Origin: CALMEC01 sp031372145 | Lineage (GTDB): Bacteria > Actinomycetota > Thermoleophilia > Miltoncostaeales > Miltoncostaeaceae | Assembly: GCA_031372145.1 (NCBI GenBank) | Contig: JANMKR010000206.1 | Coordinates: 1-33,748 of the forward strand | Direction of reading: 5' to 3' | DNA: 33,748 bases | Shown here: positions 8,214 to 16,033 of the stretch, piece after piece | Position numbering within the stretch: position 1 is the stretch's first letter | Layout: each line of letters starts with the position of its first letter | Notes under the pieces: model-generated | The model's input: only the letters and a program-made list of their open reading frames with translations | Told to the model about the DNA's origin: nothing | Database searches by the model: none | Made by a program: the position numbers and the translations under genes

Positions 8214-8643
8214 CGGTGAAGACTACTCGTGCCCTGTCACGGAAGTCTCTCTGCAGCCGCCATACGGTCAAAGAACGTCCGTGCCAGGACACTGGTGGTG
8301 CGGATGCCGAGCGAGGTGGATTGTGGAGAACGCCACGCGGTGTGGCGAAGGAAGAAACCCGCAAAAAGAATTGTTGTGATGGTCGTGATGGTTGGGCCTG
8401 TGCGAGGTGTTGAGGAGCACCGTTCACCCTGCTCAGTGGAGGAGTCTTGCGAGGCCGTGATGGGGAGGGGCTCGGGAGGAGTGGCCGGACTGGGACATCG
8501 TCACGATGCGGCGGGCCGGCATCCGATGTGCAGATGCAGCCCAAGTGGGGCTGGGAGGAGCGGTCTGCGGCCCGGTTGGGGACGGGTCCCGTCGTGGTCT
8601 CCACAGGGTGGTGACACGACAGGTCCGGGCGACGCGCGTCAGG
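8214..8643. other. dnaA-dnaN intergenic region (alternative oriC)
   Basis: No gene is supportable in these 430 bases. There are two DnaA-box-like 9-mers: TTCTCCACA on the minus strand (8322-8330) and GTCTCCACA (8597-8605). A relatively A/T-rich patch (AAACCCGCAAAAAGAATTG, near 8356-8374) could be an unwinding site. Small hairpins occur at 8496-8508 (CATCG/CGATG) and 8537-8553 (CAGCCC/GGGCTG). Many actinobacteria have oriC at this place, but the box density here is lower than upstream of dnaA. Confidence 0.45.
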
Positions 8644-10032
8644 TCAGGCGTGGTTTTTGAGACGGTGCGTCAAGCTCTGCACCGCGGCAAAGATCTCGCC
8701 TTCGTCTGACATCTGGTTGCCGACCTTGTTGACCGCGTACATGACCGTGGTGTGATCGCGACCGCCGAACGCGCGTCCGAGCGCCGGCAGCGAACTCTGG
8801 GTGAGCTCGCGGGAGAGGTACATGGCAACCTGCCGCGGCACCACCACGCGTTTGTCGCGTTTGTCGCCGACGAGTTCCGCGATCGACAAGCCGTAGTGGC
8901 GGCAGACCTCTTCCTGGATGGCCTCGACGCTGATCGACGCGCCACCGGCCGGGAAGTACGCCCGCAGCACCTCGCGGGCCAGATCGACCGTGATCTGGGC
9001 CTTGGCGTGTGACGCTTGGGCCACGACCCGGATGAGCGCCCCTTCGAGCTCGCGGACGTTGTCCTGGAGTCTGGCTGCGATGAACGGAAGCACTTCGGGA
9101 TCGTGGATCTGGTACCCGCCGGCCTTCACCTTCTTTCGGAGGATGGCGATGCGGGTCTCGAGATCGGGTGGCTGGACATCGGTGATGAGCCCCATCTCGA
9201 ATCGGGATCGCAGCCGGGCTTCGAGGGTGGCCATGGCCTTGGGTGGCCGATCGGATGAGATCACGATCTGCTTGCCGGCCTCGTGAAGGTCATTGAAGGT
9301 GTGGAAGAACTCTTCCTGGGTCTGGTCCTTGCCCTCGAGCATCTGGATGTCGTCGATGAGCAGGACGTCGACGCCGCGGTACCGCTCCTTGAACGCCTGC
9401 GTACCGCCCTCGCCGAGGGCGGTGATGAAGTCGTTGGTGAACGTCTCCACCGACACGTAGCGCACGGTCAGCGCGGGATGGTTGCGGACGACGAAGTGGC
9501 CGATCGCCTGGAGGAGATGGGTCTTGCCGAGTCCGACCCCGCCATAGATGAAGAACGGGTTGAATGACTGCGCGGGCTGCTCGGCGACGGCGAGCGCGGC
9601 GGCGTGTGCGAAACGGTTGGACGGGCCGGTCACGAAGTCCTCGAATACGAAGCGATCCTGCAGACGGCCGTGAACACGCCCGATCGTCGGGATCATGCGT
9701 TGGGCAGGAACGGTGGCGGCCTGTTCGGTCGGCTGCCCGAGCGCCGCCGCGTCGGGCTCGACCGGGATGACGACGACCTCGACGGCGATGTCGGTGCCGA
9801 GCACCTCGAAGAGCGCATCCTTGAGCACCGCCTGGTATCGCTGCGCGACCCAGCTGCGGGCGAAATCGGTCTCGACCGCCAACACGATGCGGTCGCCTTC
9901 GAGGCGCGTCGCCCGGGTGTTGGAGAAGGCGAGGTTGTAGGTCGCAGGGTTGAGCGTGGCGTGCAGGCATGCGAGCACCTGCTGCCACACCGCTTGCAGC
10001 TGTGCGTCTGGGGCAGCCGAATGGTGACGCAC
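8644..10032 (-). CDS. dnaA: Chromosomal replication initiator DnaA
   Basis: DnaA binds oriC boxes, oligomerises with ATP and melts the origin. Domain I is at the N-terminus (LQAVWQQVLACLHATLNPATY). The AAA+ domain has Walker A GGVGLGKTHLLQAIG and Walker B VDVLLIDDIQ. The C-terminal domain IV carries the DnaA signature GGRDHTTVMYAVNKV, which contacts the box. I chose GTG at 10032 (462 residues). A TTG at 10041 overlaps the stop of the upstream ATPase gene and is an alternative. The linker between domains I and III is short (about 60 residues), unlike the long acidic linker of Streptomyces. The upstream gene ends only a few bases away, so the two are probably co-transcribed. Confidence 0.96.
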   Translation of the reverse strand: MRHHSAAPDAQLQAVWQQVLACLHATLNPATYNLAFSNTRATRLEGDRIVLAVETDFARSWVAQRYQAVLKDALFEVLGTDIAVEVVVIPVEPDAAALGQPTEQAATVPAQRMIPTIGRVHGRLQDRFVFEDFVTGPSNRFAHAAALAVAEQPAQSFNPFFIYGGVGLGKTHLLQAIGHFVVRNHPALTVRYVSVETFTNDFITALGEGGTQAFKERYRGVDVLLIDDIQMLEGKDQTQEEFFHTFNDLHEAGKQIVISSDRPPKAMATLEARLRSRFEMGLITDVQPPDLETRIAILRKKVKAGGYQIHDPEVLPFIAARLQDNVRELEGALIRVVAQASHAKAQITVDLAREVLRAYFPAGGASISVEAIQEEVCRHYGLSIAELVGDKRDKRVVVPRQVAMYLSRELTQSSLPALGRAFGGRDHTTVMYAVNKVGNQMSDEGEIFAAVQSLTHRLKNHA

Positions 10033-10037
10033 GTCAC

Positions 10038-10739
10038 TCAAAATAGGGTCGCGAGAAGCTCGGTGCCGGTCGTGCTGAGCGACCGCGCGCCGTCCGGGGC
10101 GCGACGGACGAGGCCGCGATGCTCGAGAAGCACGAGTTCCCGACCGCATTCCCCGAGCGGGATGGCGAGTTCCCTGGCGAGGACGGTCGGAGCGGCGGGA
10201 GCCATCTCGACGAGGAGGGCGAGGAGTTGGCGGGACACCTCGGACAGTTCCGTCGTCGTGGCGCGCCGGTGCGCCTGATCCGGGATGGACAGGGTCACGA
10301 CCGTTCCGCCGCGAAGGTTGTCGGTCAGCTCGAACGTCCCGCCCGTGGCCTCCATTGCGCGTGCGGCGACCGGCAACCCGGATCCGACCCCCCGAACCAC
10401 GCTGCGGATGCGTTCACACGCGGTGGAGAATCCCGGTTGAAGCGCGCGTTCCTTGTCGTCGATGCCCGGGCCGCAGTCCGACACCCGCAACGACGCGCCG
10501 TCGTCGAAGATCGAGACGCACGCACCCTCGAAATCCGCGTGCACGAGGTTTTCGATGATCTCCCGGACGGCGAGCGGGGGGAGTGCGCAGGCATCGGCGG
10601 CACGGACGAAGAGCTCCTCGATCAACGATGCCTCGTCGCCGGCGACCTCTGCGACCGTCGGCGGCTCACCGGGGGCGCCGTAGTTGGCGAAGCGCACAGC
10701 ACGCACATCCCGACGGGCCGAAGCGGTCCGGGCATTCAT
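10038..10739 (-). CDS. GHKL ATP-binding protein with C-terminal winged helix
   Basis: This 233-residue protein has a histidine-kinase-like ATP-binding fold: N box REIIENLVHADF, G1 box VSDCGPGIDDKE and G2 box RGVGSGLPVAARAMEATGG. There is no phospho-acceptor His domain, receiver or membrane segment, so it resembles anti-sigma (SpoIIAB/RsbW) kinases more than sensor kinases. From about residue 165 a winged-helix-like region follows (SRQLLALLVEMAPAAPTVLARE, with the wing near GLVRRAPDGARSL; both quoted in parts). The start is ATG at 10739, because longer upstream extension in this frame runs through non-coding sequence. It reads directly into dnaA. A role in controlling dnaA or a sigma factor is inference. 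Confidence 0.8.
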   Translation of the reverse strand: MNARTASARRDVRAVRFANYGAPGEPPTVAEVAGDEASLIEELFVRAADACALPPLAVREIIENLVHADFEGACVSIFDDGASLRVSDCGPGIDDKERALQPGFSTACERIRSVVRGVGSGLPVAARAMEATGGTFELTDNLRGGTVVTLSIPDQAHRRATTTELSEVSRQLLALLVEMAPAAPTVLARELAIPLGECGRELVLLEHRGLVRRAPDGARSLSTTGTELLATLF

Positions 10740-10830
10740 CGGTGCGGTGAGGGTTGTGACTGGAGGCATCGGGGCGAGAGGAGGGCGATCGTACCAACGG
10801 CCCGGATCACCTGACAGGGGGCAGGGGCCC

Positions 10831-10964
10831 TGTGGACAGGAAAGTGCCGAGGGTGCGGCAAAAACACCGTCCGGGCGGACCCGCGACCAGCTCGCAGGGC
10901 ACAAAAAATGGCCGCAATGCAGGGCCGAATGGTTCTCCACAGATGTTTCCACAGCTGTGGACGC
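10831..10964. promoter_or_regulatory. DnaA-box cluster
   Basis: Written in TTATCCACA orientation, the 9-mers are CTGTCCACA (10831-10839, minus), TTCTCCACA (10933-10941, plus), GTTTCCACA (10945-10953, plus) and GCGTCCACA (10956-10964, minus). The last two face each other two bases apart. All keep the TCCACA core and differ in the first three bases, as is common in GC-rich actinobacteria. They could serve origin melting, dnaA autoregulation, or both. Confidence 0.6.
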
Positions 10965-11053
10965 CTGCCGCACGGCGTTTCTGTGACACGAATACGCGTT
11001 GGGGACCGGGCAAGTGCGTCGCGCCCGCGACACCCCGGCGGCGAGGGTGACTC

Positions 11054-11062
11054 TGGTACCAT
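11054..11062 (+). promoter_or_regulatory. Candidate extended -10 promoter of rpmH
   Basis: TGGTACCAT fits an extended -10 (TGnTAnnnT), about 70 bases before the rpmH start. No good -35 hexamer is visible, so this is a weak prediction. Confidence 0.3.
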
Positions 11063-11132
11063 GCGCGGCCGTGGTGAGGGCCCGCTGAGGGTCGTACACC
11101 AGAGCCTGCCCCAGCGACGAAGACGAGCCCGT

Positions 11133-11267
11133 GTGAAGAGGACCTACCAGCCGAATAAGCGCAAGCGGAAGAAGACCCACGGGTTCCGCAAGCGGATGAG
11201 CACCGCCGGAGGGCGCGCCGTGTTGCGGCGGCGGCGGGCCAAGGGCCGCGCCCGGCTGTCGGCGTAG
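11133..11267 (+). CDS. rpmH: 50S ribosomal protein L34
   Basis: This 44-residue basic protein has the complete L34 pattern: KRTYQPNKRKRKKTHGFRKR, then MSTAGGRAVLRRRRAKGRARL. The start is GTG at 11133. L34 is a small component of the large ribosomal subunit, and its gene sits beside rnpA near the origin in most bacteria. rnpA follows after 11 bases. Confidence 0.97.
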   Translation: MKRTYQPNKRKRKKTHGFRKRMSTAGGRAVLRRRRAKGRARLSA

Positions 11268-11278
11268 GCGGCACAGGC

Positions 11279-11674
11279 GTGACCAGCGCCGAACCGACTC
11301 CGCGCCCCCGTCGCTCCCGCCTGACCCGGTCGGGGGATTTCGACGCCGTGTACCGCCGCGGAAAGTCCGCGTCGAACCGACACCTCGTCGTGTACGCGTT
11401 CCGGCGTGAGGATGCGTCGCCTGACGATTTGGCCCGGCTGGGCGTATCGGTGTCACGCAAGGTCGGGGGAGCAGTCGAGCGCAACCGCATCAAGCGTGTC
11501 CTTCGCGAACAGTTCGCCACGTTGGCACCGGAGCTGCCCCGCGGGACCGACTTCGTCGCGATCGCCCGCACGGGCACGGTCGAGTATCTCGACGAGCAGG
11601 GCGGCGTGGCGCTCGGGCAGCGTCTCGGCGAGCTCGCGCGCAAGGTCGTCGGCCTCAAGGCGGCGCAGGCGTGA
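11279..11674 (+). CDS. rnpA: Ribonuclease P protein component
   Basis: RnpA is the protein subunit that helps the RNase P RNA remove tRNA 5' leaders. The 131-residue product shows the RNase P signature RNRIKRVLRE, preceded by GVSVSRKVGGAVE, and the N-terminal RSRLTRSGDFDAVYRRG typical of the family. The start is GTG at 11279. It overlaps yidD by four bases (GTGA), implying coupled translation. Confidence 0.95.
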   Translation: MTSAEPTPRPRRSRLTRSGDFDAVYRRGKSASNRHLVVYAFRREDASPDDLARLGVSVSRKVGGAVERNRIKRVLREQFATLAPELPRGTDFVAIARTGTVEYLDEQGGVALGQRLGELARKVVGLKAAQA

Positions 11675-11904
11675 TCCGCGCCGTCGTGCTCGCGCCGGTC
11701 AGGGCCTACCAGCGACTCGTGTCGCCGCTGCTTCGTCCGCGCTGCAAGTACGTGCCGAGCTGCTCCGAGTACGCGGTACTCGCGGTGCGTGAGTTCGGGA
11801 TCCCCCGTGGTGTCGTCCTGGCGGGTTGGCGACTGCTGCGCTGCAACCCGGCCTCCCACGGTGGCGTCGACTATCCACGCGATCAACGCGTGTTCCGCCG
11901 GTGA
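11671..11904 (+). CDS. yidD: Membrane protein insertion efficiency factor YidD
   Basis: This 77-residue member of the YidD/DUF37 family is thought to sit at the inner membrane and assist YidC-dependent insertion. The family pattern is clear: YQRLVSPLLRPRCKYVPSCSEY, with the paired cysteines (quoted here as CKYVPSCSEY), and RLLRCNPASHGGVDYP. It begins with a GTG that overlaps the rnpA stop and ends in a GTGA overlap with yidC. Confidence 0.94.
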   Translation: MIRAVVLAPVRAYQRLVSPLLRPRCKYVPSCSEYAVLAVREFGIPRGVVLAGWRLLRCNPASHGGVDYPRDQRVFRR

Positions 11905-12833
11905 ACCCACTCAAGTTCCTCGAGGGTCCGCTCCACGACTTCCTCATCTTCCTCCACGACCAGGCCAATCTGACGTATGGGTGGGCGATCGTGGTGTTGA
12001 CGGTGTGCGTGCGCATCCTGATCCTGCCCTTGTTCGTGAGCCAGTACCGGTCGGCTCGCCGGATGCAGGAGATCGCGCCGCAGCTCAAGTTGGTGCAGGC
12101 CAAGTTCAAGACGGATAAGCGCAAGCAGCAGGAAGAGATGATGCGCCTCTTCCAGGAGAACAAGGTCAACCCGTTCGGCTCGTGCCTGCCGATGGTGTTC
12201 CAGTTCCCGATCTTCATCGCGCTCTACTTCGTGCTGCGCAACTTCGCCAGGGCGCAGACCGGTGGTGCGGATCTGTCGTTCATGTGGGTCATCCCGGACA
12301 TCTCCAAGGAGTTCCGGAGCATGGGATGGACGGCGATCATCGTGGCGGTGATCTACGGCGGCTCGCAGCTCTTGGCGACCGAGGTCTCGATGGCGACCAC
12401 GCCGCAGACGAACGAGATGCAGCGCAAGCTGTTTCGCGTTCTGCCGCTCTTCATCGTGGGTGGTCTGTTCTTCTATCCCAACGTCCCGGCGGGGTTGGTG
12501 CTGTACTGGATGACCACGAACCTCTGGACCGGCGGGCAGCAGGTGGTGCTCAAGCGCCGCCTCGGGCCGCTTCAGGTCGTGGCCGCCGATGCAGGCGGGG
12601 CGCTGCCTGCGCCCGCCGCCGCCGTGGTGGCCGTCGAGCAGAAATCGTCGCGCGGCGGTGTAGCCAAAGCCAAGCCGGCGAAGGGCGCGGCACGCCCGGA
12701 GTCGTCTGTGCCCGCTGTCGCCACGGACGCATCAGAACCGCAGGTTGAGGGTGCGACGACGGCTCCGAGACGGCCGGCGGCGCCGAAGAATCGCCCGACG
12801 AACCAGCGACGCCGACCCCCGAAGAAGCGATGA
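11901..12833 (+). CDS. yidC: Membrane protein insertase YidC (Oxa1 type)
   Basis: YidC inserts proteins into the cytoplasmic membrane, alone or with SecYEG. The 310-residue form lacks the large periplasmic domain of proteobacterial YidC, as expected for Gram-positive-type cells. The first membrane segment (YGWAIVVLTVCVRILILPLF) carries the conserved Arg, and later segments include LPMVFQFPIFIALYFVL and AGLVLYWMTTNLWTGGQQ. The C-terminal tail is long, Ala/Pro-rich and then very basic (NQRRRPPKKR), which suits ribosome contact. The start is GTG at 11901. The stop overlaps the jag start (ATGA). Confidence 0.95.
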   Translation: MNPLKFLEGPLHDFLIFLHDQANLTYGWAIVVLTVCVRILILPLFVSQYRSARRMQEIAPQLKLVQAKFKTDKRKQQEEMMRLFQENKVNPFGSCLPMVFQFPIFIALYFVLRNFARAQTGGADLSFMWVIPDISKEFRSMGWTAIIVAVIYGGSQLLATEVSMATTPQTNEMQRKLFRVLPLFIVGGLFFYPNVPAGLVLYWMTTNLWTGGQQVVLKRRLGPLQVVAADAGGALPAPAAAVVAVEQKSSRGGVAKAKPAKGAARPESSVPAVATDASEPQVEGATTAPRRPAAPKNRPTNQRRRPPKKR

Positions 12834-13297
12834 GCGACCCGCGCGACATCCTCGAGACCATGTTCACGGCCATCCTGAGCGGGATGGACCTCGAGGCGGA
12901 GCTGTCGGTGACCGAGATCGGCGGCGGCGAGATCGCCGTCGTGATGGTGGGCGAGGGCTTGGACGCCATGATCGGACGCGACGGCGCGGTCATCGACGCG
13001 TTGCAGTACCTGGCACACCAGACCGCGCTGCGTGCGGGTGACGGCGAGCCCCGGCGCGTCACGGTCGACGCCGGCGGGTACCGCGAACGTCGCCGCCAAC
13101 AGCTCGTGCGCCTGGCCGAGCATGCGGCGACGGAGGCCGTGACGCACACCGAAGAAATCGAGCTCGATCCGATGACCCCGCACGACCGGCGAATCGTCCA
13201 CATGGCGCTTGCGGATCGTATCGATATCGTGACCCGCAGCGAGGGCGACGAGCCCAACCGACGCATCGTCGTGCTCCCGGCGTCGCTCGCCGACTGA
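12830..13297 (+). CDS. jag: Jag/KhpB-like RNA-binding protein (KH + R3H)
   Basis: This 155-residue cytoplasmic RNA-binding protein has a KH-like domain around GEGLDAMIGRDGAVIDALQYL (quoted in part: IGRDGAVIDALQYLAHQ). A C-terminal R3H domain (RRRQQLVRLAEHAA, and LDPMTPHDRRIVHMAL) follows. The N-terminal Jag_N domain of Firmicutes is absent, as in other actinobacteria. It is translationally coupled to yidC. In other bacteria the family partners KhpA and affects envelope synthesis; here that is inference. Confidence 0.92.
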   Translation: MSDPRDILETMFTAILSGMDLEAELSVTEIGGGEIAVVMVGEGLDAMIGRDGAVIDALQYLAHQTALRAGDGEPRRVTVDAGGYRERRRQQLVRLAEHAATEAVTHTEEIELDPMTPHDRRIVHMALADRIDIVTRSEGDEPNRRIVVLPASLAD

Positions 13298-13300
13298 CGG

Positions 13301-13316
13301 CGTTTCACGTGAAACA
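13301..13316. promoter_or_regulatory. parS site 1
   Basis: CGTTTCACGTGAAACA matches the ParB-binding parS consensus TGTTTCACGTGAAACA in 15 of 16 bases; the first base differs. It lies just after the jag stop and about 2.3 kb from the probable oriC. Confidence 0.9.
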
Positions 13317-13325
13317 TCGCGTGGG

Positions 13326-13341
13326 TGTTTCACGTGAAACA
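13326..13341. promoter_or_regulatory. parS site 2
   Basis: This is a perfect 16-base parS palindrome, TGTTTCACGTGAAACA, 25 bases after the start of site 1. The pair lies in the 73-base gap before rsmG-parA-parB, so ParB binding could also repress that operon. Confidence 0.96.
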
Positions 13342-13370
13342 CCTTCGGATGCGACCTCGCACGGTCGGAC

Positions 13371-14081
13371 GTGAGCGGAATGCGGGCGCCCGTGACGCTG
13401 CTCTTGGAGGCGTGTGCAGCGGTGGGCATCGTATTGGACCCGTCGGCCGCGGGCCGCATGGTCGCGCTGTTGGACCGCATGGCCCTTGAACCGCAGAACC
13501 TGACCGCGATCGACCTGCACCGCGAGGGCGTCGAACGGCACCTGGTCGACAGCCTGCTCGCGCTGTCGCTCCCCGTCGTGGCTGCGGCCGATTCCATCGT
13601 CGATCTGGGAAGTGGAGGCGGCTTTCCCGGCGTCCCGCTTGCGATGGCCTGCCCGGAATGTGCGGTCACGCTGGTCGAGAGCGAACGTTCCAAGGCCGAT
13701 TGGCTGGCACGCGCGACCGGCGACTCACCTAACGTACGGGTCGGGGGGGAACGCACCGAAGATCTGGCGCGCGTGGAACGCGAGCGATGGTCGCTCGCCA
13801 CGGCCCGCGCGCTCGCACCGTTGCCGGTGCTGGTGGAGCTCGCCGCACCGCTCGTGGCCATCGGCGGAACGCTGGTCGCATGGCGCGGACCTCGCGATCG
13901 CACCGAAGAGGATCGCGCGGCCGCCGCGTGCGCGCGCGTCGGATTCGACATCGGCCCGGTCACGGCCGTGACGCCGTTCGCGGGCGCCGAGCGGCATCTG
14001 CACGAGTTCCGCAAGGTCGCGCCAACCCCCGAGCGGTTTCCGCGCCGGCCGGGACGCGCGTCGAAACGGCCGCTGGCGTGA
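13371..14081 (+). CDS. rsmG: 16S rRNA (guanine-527 N7)-methyltransferase RsmG
   Basis: RsmG (GidB) uses S-adenosylmethionine to methylate G527 of 16S rRNA. The Rossmann SAM loop is SIVDLGSGGGFPGVPLA, preceded by LVDSLLAL and followed by VTLVESERSKADWL. Later family elements include ATARALAPLPVLVELAAPLV. The 236-residue length is normal. The start is GTG at 13371, 29 bases after parS site 2. The stop overlaps the parA start (GTGA). Loss of this enzyme gives low-level streptomycin resistance in other bacteria. Confidence 0.95.
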   Translation: MSGMRAPVTLLLEACAAVGIVLDPSAAGRMVALLDRMALEPQNLTAIDLHREGVERHLVDSLLALSLPVVAAADSIVDLGSGGGFPGVPLAMACPECAVTLVESERSKADWLARATGDSPNVRVGGERTEDLARVERERWSLATARALAPLPVLVELAAPLVAIGGTLVAWRGPRDRTEEDRAAAACARVGFDIGPVTAVTPFAGAERHLHEFRKVAPTPERFPRRPGRASKRPLA

Positions 14082-14827
14082 TCTATGCGGTCGTCAACCA
14101 AAAAGGCGGCGTCGGCAAGACGACGACGTCTGTCAACCTGGCGGCATGCCTGGCGGCGGCCGGCATGCGCACGCTGCTCGTCGACATCGATCCTCAGGCC
14201 AATGCGACGAGTGGATTGGGCATCGTTCGTCCCAATCCGACGATGGCCGACATCCTGCTCGACGGGACTCCGATCGTCGATGCGATCGTCCCGACGCGGG
14301 TGCCCGGCCTCGACATTGCCCCGTGTGCGCCGGATCTGGCGGGCGCCGCCGTCGAGCTCCCCGGTCGAAACGAGCGTGAACACCTGCTCGCCCGCGCGCT
14401 CGCGCCGGTCGCCGACGACTACCGGTTCATCTTTCTGGATTGTCCACCCTCACTCGATCTGTTGACGGTCAATGCCCTGACGGCGGCTGAGCGGCTGATC
14501 GTGCCGGTCCAGTGCGAGTTTTACGCACTTGAAGGCCTGACACGGCTGCTCGAGACCGTGACCGCCGTGCAGGCGTCGCTCAATCCCACCCTGCGGGTGG
14601 CGGGGATGTTGATGACGATGCACGATCCCCGCACGCGCGTGAGCGGTGAGGTCATCGACGAGGTTCGGCGACACTTTGGGGAACTTGCATTCCGGACTGT
14701 GATACCAAGAAACGTACGTCTTGCTGAAGCCCCGTCCCATGGAGAACCTGTGATCCGTTATGACCCAAGCTCGTCCGGCGCCGCCGCATACATCGAGGCC
14801 GCCAGGGAGGTCGCAGCCCGTGGCTGA
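14078..14827 (+). CDS. parA: Chromosome partitioning ATPase ParA/Soj
   Basis: ParA is a deviant Walker ATPase that forms a gradient on DNA and moves ParB-parS complexes. Visible motifs are the deviant Walker A KGGVGKTTTSVNLA, switch I region VDIDPQANATSGLG, and Walker B FIFLDCPPSL. The 249-residue protein starts directly with the first strand (IYAVVNQKGG) and has no N-terminal DNA-binding domain, as in chromosomal Soj. The start is GTG at 14078, overlapping the rsmG stop. A longer in-frame extension covers rsmG in another frame and is not real. Confidence 0.96.
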   Translation: MIYAVVNQKGGVGKTTTSVNLAACLAAAGMRTLLVDIDPQANATSGLGIVRPNPTMADILLDGTPIVDAIVPTRVPGLDIAPCAPDLAGAAVELPGRNEREHLLARALAPVADDYRFIFLDCPPSLDLLTVNALTAAERLIVPVQCEFYALEGLTRLLETVTAVQASLNPTLRVAGMLMTMHDPRTRVSGEVIDEVRRHFGELAFRTVIPRNVRLAEAPSHGEPVIRYDPSSSGAAAYIEAAREVAARG

Positions 14828-15680
14828 GACCCCACAACGTCTCGGCCGTGGTTTGGCGGCCCTGCTCGGCGCTCCGGCACCCGCCGGGGTGGTGCCTGCG
14901 GGAGGGCTCTTGGAACTCGAGGTCACCGCGATCCGGCCGAATCCGAACCAGCCCCGGCGGCGCTTCGACGACACCGCCATGGAGGCCTTGGCGGAGTCGC
15001 TGCGCACGAGTGGGTTGGTGCAGCCGGTGGTCGTTCGCCCGCTCGCCGAGGGCGGCTATGAGCTGATTGCCGGGGAGCGCCGATGGCAGGCCGCCAAGCG
15101 GGCCGGTTTCGACCGCATCCCCGCCCTGGTGCGGACCGCCGCGGAGCGTGAACGGTTGGAGATCGCGCTGGTCGAGAACGTGGTCCGTGAGGACCTCAAT
15201 GCGATGGAGCTCGCCCATGCCGTTGCGGCCCTCGTCGAGGACTTCGGCCAGACGCATGCGCACGTCGCCACGACCCTCGGTCGCAGCCGACCGGGGATCT
15301 CGAACCTGCTCCGCCTCCTGGAGCTGCCCGACTCGGTCCAGCAGCTGGTCCAGGACGGCACGTTGAGCGAAGGTCATGCGCGAGCCGTGTTGATGGCCGA
15401 TGGCGCCCGTGCGCGTCGTGAGCTTGCCGAACGCGCAGTGGCCGAAGGTCTCTCGGTCCGTCAGGTCGAGGCCGCCGCGCGAGCGGGCGAGGCACGGCGG
15501 CGTCCCTCCGTGGAGCCGCTCCAGCCCTCCCCATTGGCGGATCTGGCGGTGGATCGGCTCTACGGACTGTTCGAGGCGCCCGTCACGGTCCGCCGCCGTG
15601 CCGGGTCGGACCAGATCGTCGTGGAGCTGCGATTTGCCGACGAGGACGCCCTGCGCCGCGGACTCGATCGCCTGGACTGA
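14820..15680 (+). CDS. parB: Chromosome partitioning protein ParB
   Basis: ParB is a CTP-dependent clamp that loads at parS and spreads. The CTP-binding region contains LIAGERRWQAAKRAG, and the preceding RPNPNQPRRRFDD and SGLVQPVVVRPL are typical. A helix-turn-helix follows (VATTLGRSRPGISNLLRLL), then a C-terminal dimerisation domain. I chose GTG at 14820 (286 residues), with GGAGG 9 bases before it, overlapping parA by 8 bases. The earlier ATG at 14760 would add low-complexity residues. The two parS sites upstream are its expected targets. Confidence 0.96.
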   Translation: MAETPQRLGRGLAALLGAPAPAGVVPAGGLLELEVTAIRPNPNQPRRRFDDTAMEALAESLRTSGLVQPVVVRPLAEGGYELIAGERRWQAAKRAGFDRIPALVRTAAERERLEIALVENVVREDLNAMELAHAVAALVEDFGQTHAHVATTLGRSRPGISNLLRLLELPDSVQQLVQDGTLSEGHARAVLMADGARARRELAERAVAEGLSVRQVEAAARAGEARRRPSVEPLQPSPLADLAVDRLYGLFEAPVTVRRRAGSDQIVVELRFADEDALRRGLDRLD

Positions 15681-15760
15681 CCCATGTGTGTATCAGCGGC
15701 GGCTCCCGGCCCTCTGTTCAGACACCGCACCTCTGGATACGATGGCCCCGGGAGCACACC

Positions 15761-15910
15761 GTGGACGAACATGACGCACCGATCCGGCTCGAGGACCTCG
15801 TCACCGACGAGGACCACCGTGAACTGCGTGAAATGGCCGCGCGCGTCGTCGCCGAGTGCGCGGCCCTGCGGCACACTCGGCTCCCCGCCGAATTCCACGA
15901 GGTGGAATGA
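15761..15910 (+). CDS. Small acidic protein, function unknown
   Basis: This 49-residue ORF starts with GTG at 15761, with GGAG 6 bases upstream. A possible -10 (TACGAT) lies about 20 bases before the start. The protein is rich in Glu/Asp and Arg and probably helical (DEDHRELREMAARVVAECAA). No motif is recognised. It ends 12 bases before the 3' end of a tRNA gene on the other strand. The good ribosome-binding site and biased codon use support it, but its size makes it uncertain. Confidence 0.5.
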   Translation: MDEHDAPIRLEDLVTDEDHRELREMAARVVAECAALRHTRLPAEFHEVE

Positions 15911-15922
15911 CGGCGCAGACAA

Positions 15923-15996
15923 TGGGCGATCGTGGACTCGAACCACGGACCTCATCCTTATCAGGGATGCGCTCTAACCACCTGAGCTAATCGCCC
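15923..15996 (-). tRNA. tRNA-Ile (anticodon GAT)
   Basis: A complete cloverleaf is visible on the minus strand. The acceptor stem GGGCGAT/ATCGCCC has seven pairs. The D arm is GCTC...GAGC, the anticodon arm CATCC-CTGATAA-GGATG with anticodon GAT, and the T arm CGTGG-TTCGAGT-CCACG. Position 73 is A and no CCA is encoded. It stands alone, not in an rRNA operon. Confidence 0.97.
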
Positions 15997-16033
15997 GCAA
16001 GCGGCCCGGAACCGTAGCACCGAACCGGTCAGG

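Larger units (their letters stand above)
10740..11132. other. Strand-switch intergenic region, probable oriC
   Basis: These 393 bases separate the minus-strand dnaA side from the plus-strand rpmH side, so genes on both arms run away from it. It contains four DnaA-box-like sites (10831-10964), an A-run (CACAAAAAATGG, near 10899-10910) and the rpmH promoter region. No gene is supportable. Open frames crossing it are low-complexity extensions of neighbours. Confidence 0.6.

Noticed and set aside
10740..11456. N-terminal extension of the dnaA-adjacent ATPase
   Set aside because: It would cover the oriC candidate and rpmH antisense. The residues are low complexity and the domain begins after the ATG at 10739.
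12572..14383. Minus-strand open frame across yidC, jag, rsmG and parA
   Set aside because: It spans four confident plus-strand genes and both parS sites. It is a composition artefact.
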